NCBI GenBank assembly: GCA_039923935.1
Contig: JBDTBU010000224.1
Location: 1 to 13,678, forward strand
DNA from: Paraktedonobacter sp039923935
GTDB taxonomy: Bacteria > Chloroflexota > Ktedonobacteria > Ktedonobacterales > Ktedonobacteraceae
Reading direction: 5' to 3'
DNA: 13,678 nucleotides
The notes under the pieces were generated by a model. The model was not told the origin of the DNA and ran no database searches. It saw only the letters and a list, made by a program, of their open reading frames with translations. This document shows positions 8,086 to 13,678 of this stretch, one piece after another. Positions within the stretch are counted from its first letter, which is position 1; every line of letters begins with the position of its first letter. Both the position numbers and the translations under genes were made by a program.

Positions 8086-8163
8086 AAACAAGAGTGATAC
8101 GTGTTAGAGAGGTTGAAAATGGTTCACCATTTTCAACCTCTCTAACACGTATCACTCTTGTTT
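8086..8163 (+). terminator. 38-bp perfect hairpin terminator
   Basis: Perfect inverted repeat of 38 bp: arms 8086-8123 and 8126-8163, with only two bases between them. T8161-T8166 forms a run of six T at the 3' side, the pattern of an intrinsic terminator for the membrane protein gene that ends 13 bases earlier. The stem is far longer than a usual bacterial terminator (roughly 7-15 bp). Confidence 0.85.
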
Positions 8164-8166
8164 TTT

Positions 8167-8281
8167 GTAAAGACATCCTGTCCCAACGGACAGCCTCTCA
8201 GCCTGTCCCTTCTGCCATTACCCACTCACTTGCCCACACAGTAAGCTGACCAGACACAAACATTCCAACAGGAGGAACAGT
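8167..8281 (+). promoter_or_regulatory. Leader region of the transketolase gene pair
   Basis: This stretch holds the promoter and leader of the transketolase genes, but no clear -35/-10 pair is visible. Three short complementary segments are present: CTGTCC at 8178-8183, GGACAG at 8188-8193 and CTGTCC at 8203-8208. The middle segment can pair with either neighbour, giving two exclusive small hairpins; whether this matters is unknown. A strong ribosome-binding sequence AGGAGG (8270-8275) ends six bases before the ATG. Confidence 0.4.
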
Positions 8282-8953
8282 ATGACAACTGGTATTGCTC
8301 GTATTGAGCAACTGATGCTCGAAGCCACAGGCGATGAAAAGCACGACGGAGCGGCCCACTCAACGCTGGATGTGCTCTGGGTGCTCTACGACCAGGTTTT
8401 GCGCTACGATCCCCATAATCCACGCACTGAGACACGAGATCGTTTTGTGCTGAGTAAAGGGCATGGACCACAGGCGTATTATGCTATTCTAGCAGAGAAG
8501 GGCTTTTTCCCAATTGCTGAATTAGCGACCTTTATGGACTGGGAAAGCAGGCTTGGTGGGCACCCGGACCGCACAAAGGTGCCGGGTGCGGAAGCCTCAA
8601 CCGGCTCGTTGGGGCACGGTTTACCGATGGCGCTCGGCATGGCACTGGGTCTGCGTGTGAAGGGCAGTGATCGACGCGTCTTCGCGCTGGTCGGCGATGG
8701 CGAATGCAACGAGGGAAGCATCTGGGAAGCAGCCTTGCTAGCAGGCCACCAACACTTGCACAATCTGACCTGCATCGTCATTAATAACCACAGCAGCACG
8801 CCAGACATGGGCGATATTGCGGCCAAGTTCGCCAGCTTCGGCTGGTCCACCAGCACGATCAATGGGCGCGACCACGAGCAATTATACGCAGCATTGGCTC
8901 ACAACGATAGCACACGCCCTACAGCAATTGTCGCAACAACCGGTAATAAATAG
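8282..8953 (+). CDS. Transketolase-like protein, N-terminal (TPP pyrophosphate-binding) half, short form
   Basis: First half of a split transketolase-type thiamine diphosphate enzyme; such enzymes move two-carbon ketol units between sugar phosphates. Visible: FVLSKGHG (55-62) with the cofactor-facing His61, the STGSLGHGL loop (106-113), and the TPP motif GDG (138-140) with Asn168/169 about 30 residues later. At 223 residues it is shorter than usual halves (about 270). The N-terminal GSGHPGG loop reads DEKHDGAAHS here, and the protein stops at PTAIVATTGNK, where relatives normally continue with a Lys-Gly-x-Gly loop that closes over the active site. No frameshifted continuation is apparent before the next gene. 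The start is set by a strong AGGAGG. Twelve bases separate it from the C-half, so they form an operon and presumably one heteromeric enzyme. The true substrate may not be that of the housekeeping enzyme. Confidence 0.88.
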   Translation: MTTGIARIEQLMLEATGDEKHDGAAHSTLDVLWVLYDQVLRYDPHNPRTETRDRFVLSKGHGPQAYYAILAEKGFFPIAELATFMDWESRLGGHPDRTKVPGAEASTGSLGHGLPMALGMALGLRVKGSDRRVFALVGDGECNEGSIWEAALLAGHQHLHNLTCIVINNHSSTPDMGDIAAKFASFGWSTSTINGRDHEQLYAALAHNDSTRPTAIVATTGNK

Positions 8954-8965
8954 GGAGCAATAAAA

Positions 8966-9841
8966 ATGATAGATATGCGCCAACATATGTCTGATGTGCT
9001 GGAAACAATGCTGGAAGAGGATGAGCGTCTAGTGGTTGTGCTTGCAGATATCAGTGCCTCACGCTTCAAACCCCATCAACGTGTGCTCAACCTGGGCATT
9101 ATGGAACAGACGATGATTAGTGTCGCGGCAGGACTGGCGCTGGAAGGCTTTATTCCTGTAGCCCACAGTTTCGTGCCGTTCCTGGTTGAGCGGCCTTTTG
9201 AGCAGTTGAAGGACGATTTTTGCTACCAACGTCTCGGCGGGAACTTTATCAGCACTGGCAGTTCGTATGATTGTAGCCACGAAGGCATGACTCACCACGG
9301 GCCGGGCGATATCCAGATCTTGCGTGGCCTACCAGGCATGCACATTGTTGTGCCAGGTACGGCACGGGAGTTCGAGCAGCTTTTTCGTCAATCGTATGCG
9401 AATGGCGCTCCAACCTACTATCGTTTGGGACTACGCTGCAACGAAGAAGAGCAGCAGATCGAGTTTGGCAAGCTAGCGGTTATCAAACGCGGTACAACCG
9501 CAACAATCATCGCGGTTGGCCCTATGTTGGAGGCGACGTTGCAGGCGGTTGAGGGTCTGGATGTGACAGTGCTCTATTGTACGACGGTTGCGCCCTTTGA
9601 TGGTGAGACGTTGCGCCGGGAATGCGCGAGCGGACGGGTTGTGCTGGTCGAGCCGTATTATGAGGGTGGGCTGACGATGGACATCATGGCGGCTATGCAT
9701 CGCCAGCCGATATGCCTCGAAACTATTGGCGTGCCCCGCGAGGTCTTGAGCCACTACGGTGCCCCGCAACAGCACGACGAAGCCTTGGGCCTCACACCAC
9801 GCGGTATCCGTGAGCGTGTGCTCGATTTTCTTGCAGTGTAA
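8966..9841 (+). CDS. Transketolase-like protein, C-terminal (pyrimidine-binding) half
   Basis: Second half of the split enzyme, 291 residues, near the usual length for such halves. The pyrimidine-binding domain (about 1-165) contains NLGIMEQ with Glu47, the residue that activates the thiamine aminopyrimidine ring, and the aromatic HSFVPFLVERPFEQ segment that packs on it. The following loop, YDCSHEGMTHHGPGDI (101-116), matches the D-G-x-T-H-x-x-x-x-D region of transketolases and DXS. The C-terminal transketolase domain is about 170-291 (TTATIIAVGPM onward). The start has GGGAG eight bases upstream. The enzyme needs the partner half for the diphosphate-binding site. Comparable split pairs occur both as housekeeping enzymes and in sugar-catabolic operons; no neighbouring sugar gene here tells which. 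Confidence 0.9.
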   Translation: MIDMRQHMSDVLETMLEEDERLVVVLADISASRFKPHQRVLNLGIMEQTMISVAAGLALEGFIPVAHSFVPFLVERPFEQLKDDFCYQRLGGNFISTGSSYDCSHEGMTHHGPGDIQILRGLPGMHIVVPGTAREFEQLFRQSYANGAPTYYRLGLRCNEEEQQIEFGKLAVIKRGTTATIIAVGPMLEATLQAVEGLDVTVLYCTTVAPFDGETLRRECASGRVVLVEPYYEGGLTMDIMAAMHRQPICLETIGVPREVLSHYGAPQQHDEALGLTPRGIRERVLDFLAV

Positions 9842-9856
9842 GAGCACAACAAGCAC

Positions 9857-9894
9857 GAAGAGAGAGCCGGCCAACGTTGGCCGGTTCTCTCTTC
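9857..9894. terminator. Hairpin between convergent transketolase and secreted-protein operons
   Basis: Inverted repeat centred between 9875 and 9876: arms 9857-9875 and 9876-9894, paired throughout with one G-T position at 9866/9885. Four further pairs (9854-9857 with 9896-9899) are possible across a two-base bulge. It lies 16 bases after the transketolase stop and 40 from the stop of the opposing gene. There is no strong U tract on either strand. Confidence 0.7.
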
Positions 9895-9933
9895 TCGTGT
9901 AGCGATGAAACCTTTACAGTCTTGGCGCTTATA

Positions 9934-10683
9934 CTAGACGCCCAGAATGTTCGTCATCTTCTTCAGGTCATCCGCAGCTTTGTGCAGGTCGGTGCGAGCA
10001 TCTTTCACGGAGTCAACCACGGCCTTCCGGGTCTGCTCGTAGGTAGCGCGGTTGAGGTTGAAGTTCTCAGGGGTCATGGCAGGGAAATCATTCTGTGCAA
10101 TGTCAACCTGAGACTCGGCGGCGGCAACCTGCTGCTGATAGTCTTTGAATAGCTCTTTCAACTGGGCCTGCTTAGCGGCTGGCGCTTTCGCGATGGCGTC
10201 TTGAATACCAGGAGCAACGCTCTGCATCAGGGCTTTCACATTCTGCTCGATATTCAACTGGAGATGGCGATAGTCACGCGGCAGCACCACCGCAAAGATA
10301 CGGAGTTGCGAGAAGATGTTCGCAACATCCGCACGCGCAGCCTTGGCACTGGTTTCAGCATCCAGCTTTGTCTTCAAGTTGGTCAGACCAGTCTGGTTGG
10401 TTGTGACATTCGACTGCAAGGCACTAGCCTGGTCGCTATTAATTTTTTTTGCAGTCAGATCAGTAGAGATAGCTGTGTTCAACTTGGTGAGGGCAGTCTG
10501 GCGCTCAGAGATCAGCTTATCACCAACAGCGATAACACACGCTGTATCACCAGCAGCGCATTTTGTGGGTGAAGCGGGGGCAGCAAAAACGGTTGCAGGC
10601 ACCAAGGCACCAACAGCCATGACAGCCATCACACCCAGAGTCGCAAAACGTTTTGAGAAAGAGCGAAGATGAAACTTTTTCAT
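9934..10683 (-). CDS. Secreted alpha-helical protein of unknown function
   Basis: Protein of 249 residues with a clear Sec signal peptide: basic start (MKKFHLRSFSKR), hydrophobic core 14-31 and a likely signal-peptidase site after TVFA (34) or Ala35. The mature part is rich in Ala, Gln, Lys, Asp and Asn and looks almost wholly helical with coiled-coil tendency, for example at 85-125 and 190-245. Two Cys only (42 and 49) sit just after the cleavage site and could form a disulfide. No known domain is recognised. The start has GGAGG nine bases upstream. It follows the lipoprotein gene by 42 bases on the same strand with no hairpin between, so the two are probably co-transcribed and act together at the cell surface (inference). 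An A8 run on the coding strand (10443-10450) lies inside the gene. Confidence 0.85.
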   Translation of the reverse strand: MKKFHLRSFSKRFATLGVMAVMAVGALVPATVFAAPASPTKCAAGDTACVIAVGDKLISERQTALTKLNTAISTDLTAKKINSDQASALQSNVTTNQTGLTNLKTKLDAETSAKAARADVANIFSQLRIFAVVLPRDYRHLQLNIEQNVKALMQSVAPGIQDAIAKAPAAKQAQLKELFKDYQQQVAAAESQVDIAQNDFPAMTPENFNLNRATYEQTRKAVVDSVKDARTDLHKAADDLKKMTNILGV

Positions 10684-10725
10684 GCGAGATAGCCTCCAAA
10701 ATGTTTTCTAAGATACACAGTAAGA

Positions 10726-11034
10726 TTAGGGCTGTGGCTGCGAGCCACTCTCTGCCGTTGCAGTTGAATCAGCGTTATCCACATCGTTTTGAGCGTTATC
10801 AACCGACTGGACGCCATTTTGCACTTGCTGGTTGATGCTCTGGATATTGCCAGATGAACCAGCCGGAGTTGACTGCGAAGTCGTCGATTGCCCATTTGTT
10901 GAGATATTCGAGTTACCGGAATTGCCGGAATTACCAGCATTACTGCCACCACAGGCAGCAAGCAGAAGCGAGAATGCAAGCAATGCCATCACCAGCGCGA
11001 CATATGCTTTGCGCCGCACATGTGTCTTCATCAT
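10726..11034 (-). CDS. Small low-complexity lipoprotein
   Basis: Predicted lipoprotein of 102 residues. The N-terminus is basic (MMKTHVRRK), followed by a hydrophobic stretch and a lipobox LAAC with Cys28, the expected lipidation site. After it comes a Gly/Asn/Ser-rich tract (GGSNAGNSGNSGNS), a Ser/Thr/Gln spacer, a short Gln/Asn/Val helix with heptad-like pattern (about 65-88) and an acidic tail ending PQP. Nothing identifies a function; it may be an anchor or spacer protein. An AAGGAG sequence (plus-strand 11041-11046) precedes the ATG at 11034 by six bases, and a second ATG follows at once at 11031. Upstream extension to 11079 is possible in frame but has no ribosome-binding sequence. It is the first gene of a two-gene operon with the secreted helical protein. 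Confidence 0.85.
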   Translation of the reverse strand: MMKTHVRRKAYVALVMALLAFSLLLAACGGSNAGNSGNSGNSNISTNGQSTTSQSTPAGSSGNIQSINQQVQNGVQSVDNAQNDVDNADSTATAESGSQPQP

Positions 11035-11103
11035 AGGTTTCTCCTTTTTATAAGTAGAGTATAGGTAGTCACAGTCCATGTAGGTCTGGAATAATTTTAC
11101 GCT

Positions 11104-11145
11104 TCAAGAGGCCATGTTGGCGCTTGCCATTTAGCCGAACCTCTT
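11104..11145 (-). promoter_or_regulatory. Possible structured leader with mini-ORF upstream of the lipoprotein gene
   Basis: In the presumed 5' leader, read on the minus strand, AAGAGG (11145-11140) precedes by nine bases an ATG at 11130 that opens an eight-codon frame (MASANMAS) ending TGA at 11104. The end of that frame, CCTCTT (11111-11106), is complementary to the AAGAGG, so the mini-ORF ribosome site could be masked by a stem. Speculative. Confidence 0.25.
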
Positions 11146-11155
11146 TACAAATAGA

Positions 11156-11190
11156 ATGATACTAGAGAATCCTCAAGATAATCTCAAGAT
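11156..11190 (-). promoter_or_regulatory. Direct-repeat operator and -10 element of the lipoprotein operon
   Basis: Two perfect copies of CTCAAGAT (11172-11179 and 11183-11190; ATCTTGAG on the transcribed minus strand) start 11 bases apart, about one helical turn. On the minus strand, a TATCAT box (11161-11156, 5/6 to the sigma-70 -10 consensus) follows the repeats after 10 bases. Two direct repeats 11 bases apart, set about 10 bases before a -10, is the layout of OmpR/PhoB-family activator sites. An overlapping palindrome ATCTC-N5-GAGAT spans 11181-11195. No regulator gene is in the window. Confidence 0.45.
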
Positions 11191-11226
11191 GAGATACACA
11201 TTTGATCTAGGTTACATCTCTCACTG

Positions 11227-11294
11227 AAGAGAGCCATCAAAATCCAGGAAAAAGTGGTGTTAGGTACTTTTTCCTGGATTTTGATGGCTCTCTT
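11227..11294 (-). terminator. 29-bp hairpin downstream of the CoA-transferase operon
   Basis: Perfect inverted repeat: arms 11227-11255 and 11266-11294, loop of ten bases. It lies 44 bases beyond the stop of CoA-transferase subunit B, and just upstream of the lipoprotein operon promoter, so it separates two units transcribed in the same (minus) direction. No U tract follows on the minus strand. Confidence 0.72.
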
Positions 11295-11338
11295 GCAGCA
11301 TTTTTGGGAAGAAAATGGCTCAGGCCAATAGTACTAGC

Positions 11339-12118
11339 TTAGCGGGTCCAGACGCCTTGAGGGTCGCATGTGCGAATCACATGCAGTTCCTCGGCGCTTG
11401 GTGGCATGGTTTCAGCACAATCTGGGGCGAGACGCAGTTGCCAGCCAGTCTGAGCTTGAATCTCGGCCACGCTGCTGCCAGGATGATACGATTGGAGGAG
11501 CGCTTCGCCGTTCGTGGGATCAAATGTGAAAACGGCCAGCGTGGTGATGAGAGCGGATGGTCCGCCGCGTGGAAGACCCTGACGCGTGCGCCAAGCTGTG
11601 CCGGCTGGACCATTCTCATCGGGATAACCGTAGCCAGGGCTGGTGATAAAATCGACACGTTCGCGCAAACGGTGGCGTTCATGCGGTAAAATAATTGCCA
11701 AACGACGCGCAAAAGAGGCGATGTCCGCACCGCCTCCACTACCGGGCAAGCGCACTTTGGGATGCTCCCAGTCACCGATCAGTGAGGTGTTGAGATTGCC
11801 ATAACGATCAACTTCCGCGCCACCGATAAAGCCCAGATCTATCTCACCTGCGGCCATCAGACCAATCACGTTCAGCGTACCAGTGGCCCAGAGCGCACCT
11901 GCGAGATTGGGAGCATCGCCCATGGTGTAGAGCAACTCGGCAGCGGGCGTATCGCGCAGCACGCCAGCTTCAAAGAGGCCGAGACAATTGGGCGCGTGTG
12001 TGCCTTTGGCTAGAGCAAAGGCGATGAGCGGCAGACGCATCCCCACAAAAACGCGCTCGTTATCCTGAATCTGCCGCGCAGCACACACCACCATCAATTC
12101 TTTGGATGTGTAATCCAT
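11339..12118 (-). CDS. CoA-transferase subunit B (glutaconate CoA-transferase beta-like)
   Basis: Beta subunit of a class I CoA-transferase-type heteromer, 259 residues. It resembles the GctB/IpdB group: early VGMRLPLIAFALAKGTHAPN, the segment GLFEAGVLRD with Glu50, near the position of the catalytic Glu in glutaconate CoA-transferase beta (Glu54), then GEIDLGFIGGAEVDRYGNLN and the glycine-rich LPGSGGGADIAS loop. The family includes CoA-transferases and the IpdAB ring-opening hydrolase of steroid degradation, so the exact reaction is open. The start at 12118 is set by AGGAGG eight bases upstream, which overlaps the TAG stop of subunit A; an upstream ATG at 12157 would lie inside subunit A. 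Stop overlap, gap of ten bases and equal strand indicate translational coupling and equimolar subunits. Confidence 0.9.
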   Translation of the reverse strand: MDYTSKELMVVCAARQIQDNERVFVGMRLPLIAFALAKGTHAPNCLGLFEAGVLRDTPAAELLYTMGDAPNLAGALWATGTLNVIGLMAAGEIDLGFIGGAEVDRYGNLNTSLIGDWEHPKVRLPGSGGGADIASFARRLAIILPHERHRLRERVDFITSPGYGYPDENGPAGTAWRTRQGLPRGGPSALITTLAVFTFDPTNGEALLQSYHPGSSVAEIQAQTGWQLRLAPDCAETMPPSAEELHVIRTCDPQGVWTR

Positions 12119-12123
12119 GCTTC

Positions 12124-12131
12124 GCCTCCTA
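12124..12131 (-). promoter_or_regulatory. Ribosome-binding site overlapping the subunit A stop codon
   Basis: On the minus strand the sequence TAGGAGGC contains both the TAG stop of subunit A (12131-12129) and the AGGAGG ribosome-binding site of subunit B. Ribosomes finishing subunit A would be placed on the start signal of subunit B. Confidence 0.75.
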
Positions 12132-13043
12132 ATATCCATAATCAACGGCTGCAGCATAACGGTGCTCTTTCACAGCTAATGCCTGCCTACGCTCTCTATC
12201 TATTTTTGCTAGATATGCAGTGCGGTCAGGCACATCCAGCACCCACTCGGCCAGCCAAGCTGCGTAACCCTCAACCGTGCGTGTGCGTGTATGATACTCG
12301 TGGAAAAAAGCATGGTCGCGGTTATAGTAGCCTTGCACAGGCGCGGGATGCGCTCCCCAGGGTGCGTGAACCACTGCCCGCACTTTAAAAGATGGTCCCA
12401 GCACACGGTTGGGATCGCTGACGATCAGTGTACGCGGCACAATCTCCTCAGCGACCACAATCACATCGCGGGCGGCCAGCATCGCCTCTTGCGCAATCCC
12501 AACGTTGCCCCAGAGATGCGCGTTGCCATCCTCATCGCTGCGTTGTACATGCAGAATAGTCACATCGGGCACGATGGCTGGAACCAGTAGGACAGGTGAA
12601 CCATCTAGCGGCGAGGTATCCAGGCGCAGAGTTGGATTGTGGCGTGGGAGATCGCTACCAAGCAGGGAACGCGTCGGAATATAGGGTGCACCCATAGCTG
12701 CCGCGAACAGGGCCAGCCCAATCGTGAAATTGCTGTGTGACTCGGTAATCAACGGATGCGGAATGGCCTGCTCGCTCGCTCGACGATAACAGTGACCCAG
12801 ACCCTCGCTGACATTGCCAACCCAGGCGGTCTGCACCTTCGCAACGCAGCCCGCGCCAATCAACTGATCGAAGAGAATATCAGAGATCGGGCCAATCAGC
12901 GTCAGATTCTGGCGGCGCTGGCGGATGATCTCATGGGCTGCGGCAAAGGGAATGAGATGTTCCAGAGCCAACCCAATAGCTACTGAGGCACCATCCGGCA
13001 CATAGCGTGCGATAGCCTCAGTTAGCGTTGTAAGCTTACTCAT
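12129..13043 (-). CDS. CoA-transferase subunit A (glutaconate CoA-transferase alpha-like)
   Basis: Alpha subunit of the CoA-transferase heteromer, 304 residues, close to the size of GctA/IpdA-type subunits. Family features: the N-terminal DGASVAIG followed by an AHEIIRQRRQNLTLIGPIS segment (helix and strand seen in class I CoA-transferases), the VAKVQTAWVGN segment, and VPDVTILHVQRSDEDGNAHLWG (159-179), strongly characteristic of subunit A. The usual Gly-Gly-Phe-Gly loop near the start is replaced by IGLALEHLIPF, which may affect substrate fit. The substrate cannot be told from sequence; an acyl- or dicarboxyl-CoA is expected, or hydrolysis as in IpdAB. The ATG at 13043 is five bases after the stop of the beta-propeller gene and has only a weak ribosome-binding sequence (GGGGTG), so coupling from that gene is likely. 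Confidence 0.9.
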   Translation of the reverse strand: MSKLTTLTEAIARYVPDGASVAIGLALEHLIPFAAAHEIIRQRRQNLTLIGPISDILFDQLIGAGCVAKVQTAWVGNVSEGLGHCYRRASEQAIPHPLITESHSNFTIGLALFAAAMGAPYIPTRSLLGSDLPRHNPTLRLDTSPLDGSPVLLVPAIVPDVTILHVQRSDEDGNAHLWGNVGIAQEAMLAARDVIVVAEEIVPRTLIVSDPNRVLGPSFKVRAVVHAPWGAHPAPVQGYYNRDHAFFHEYHTRTRTVEGYAAWLAEWVLDVPDRTAYLAKIDRERRQALAVKEHRYAAAVDYGY

Positions 13044-13048
13044 ACAGT

Positions 13049-13678
13049 TTACACCCCTATGGGACTATATTCAACAATTTTATTGGCAAAGTCATCGGAG
13101 AGATAGATATTGCCATGCGTATCGACCACTAGCCCCTGCGGCTCAATAAAGCCCTGGCTTGCCAAAATATCACGTTTGCCCGTTAAGAGGTCCACCCGAA
13201 TTAGCGCATGTATCGAAGATTTCAAATCCGTAACCAGCAAATTCCCCTGGAGATCGAAGGCCACATCATCGAGCATACCAAAACCGCCCATGCGCGTAAT
13301 AGTGCCAGTGGGCGGAATTTTCCAGAGTTCCCCGCCGCACTCATCGGCCACGTACACATTTCCTTGAGCATCGACTGCCGCGCCCACAGGCCGAGAGATA
13401 TGCGTGGCTAGTAAGGTCAGCGTTTTCCCATCCAGACTCATCCGGTACACATCGCCAGTTGGGCTATCGGGTATAATCAACGTCTGCGTCGTTGGGTCCA
13501 AAGCGATGCCATCGACCCCATCCTTACAAGAAGCTCTGCTCGGCATACCAGGTAGAACACGCAAAACAGTTAGCGATGTGGACGAAGGAGAGAGCGCCAG
13601 AATACGGTTTGTCTGCTGTTCTGCAATAATTAAAGTGCCATCCGGCAAAAAGACCAAGCCCTCTGGAGTAGCCAAACC
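13049..13678 (-). CDS. Beta-propeller protein (SMP-30/NHL-like), partial at window edge
   Basis: C-terminal 209 residues of a protein whose 5' part lies outside the window; the frame is open to the edge. At least five propeller blades repeat with the pattern G-x-x-x-D-x-x-G-N-x-Y-x-x-D: PEGLVFLPDGTLIIAE, VDGIALDPTTQTLIIPD, PVGAAVDAQGNVYVADE, LDDVAFDLQGNLLVTD and PQGLVVDTHGNIYLSDD. This fits a six-bladed SMP-30/gluconolactonase or NHL-repeat fold, used by lactonases and by binding proteins. Metal-site residues cannot be judged from a partial sequence, so lactonase activity is not claimed. A secretion signal, if any, would be in the missing part. It ends five bases before CoA-transferase subunit A on the same strand, so it is probably the upstream gene of that operon. 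Confidence 0.82.
   Translation of the reverse strand, partial: GLATPEGLVFLPDGTLIIAEQQTNRILALSPSSTSLTVLRVLPGMPSRASCKDGVDGIALDPTTQTLIIPDSPTGDVYRMSLDGKTLTLLATHISRPVGAAVDAQGNVYVADECGGELWKIPPTGTITRMGGFGMLDDVAFDLQGNLLVTDLKSSIHALIRVDLLTGKRDILASQGFIEPQGLVVDTHGNIYLSDDFANKIVEYSPIGV

Noticed and set aside
8282..9841. The split transketolase as a frameshifted single gene.
   Set aside because: Each half has its own good ribosome-binding sequence and start, and no sequence between them encodes the missing segment; split pairs are well known in this family.
9473..9874. A 133-codon minus-strand open frame overlapping the transketolase C-half and the hairpin.
   Set aside because: It would begin within the terminator hairpin and overlaps a gene with clear motifs.
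5585..11294. The four long inverted repeats as MITE-like mobile elements or CRISPR-like repeats.
   Set aside because: They share no sequence with each other, have no target-site duplications that I can see, and each lies just beyond a gene end.

Overview
The window reads as ordinary chromosomal DNA from a non-model bacterium. It most likely comes from the Ktedonobacteria (Chloroflexota). That is an inference from the gene set: Hanks-type kinases with one membrane helix and an extracellular beta-sandwich, a split transketolase, a glutaconate-type CoA-transferase pair and secreted low-complexity proteins, all at middling GC. No tRNA, rRNA, CRISPR array, transposase or integrase was seen.

Layout. 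(1) Positions 253-5575 (+): two tandem paralogous Ser/Thr protein kinases and a small four-helix membrane protein, which look like one signalling operon. (2) 5685-7454 (-): glutamine-dependent NAD+ synthetase (nadE), convergent with the kinase operon. (3) 7521-8072 (+): an unrecognised five-helix membrane protein, divergent from nadE. (4) 8282-9841 (+): N- and C-terminal halves of a transketolase-like TPP enzyme as two adjacent genes; the N-half is unusually short. (5) 9934-11034 (-): a low-complexity lipoprotein and a secreted helical protein, probably one operon, behind a direct repeat that looks like a response-regulator site. (6) 11339-13678 (-): a beta-propeller (SMP-30/NHL-like) protein that runs off the window edge, followed with very short gaps by CoA-transferase subunits A and B.

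Every boundary between transcription units is marked by a long inverted repeat (stems of about 18 to 38 bp). All four differ in sequence and probably act as terminators. Two sit between convergent genes and could serve both strands.

The most interesting points are the kinase pair and the hairpins. Kinase 1 has all canonical catalytic residues. Kinase 2 keeps the ATP-binding Lys, HRD and DFG but has lost the alpha-C Glu and the P+1-loop Thr, so it may be a weak kinase or pseudokinase paired with an active paralogue. Both carry the same two short motifs in otherwise unalignable disordered linkers. The 38-bp perfect palindrome after the five-helix membrane protein and the tandem-repeat operator of the secreted-protein operon are also worth checking. 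No clearly new defence or mobile system is visible.
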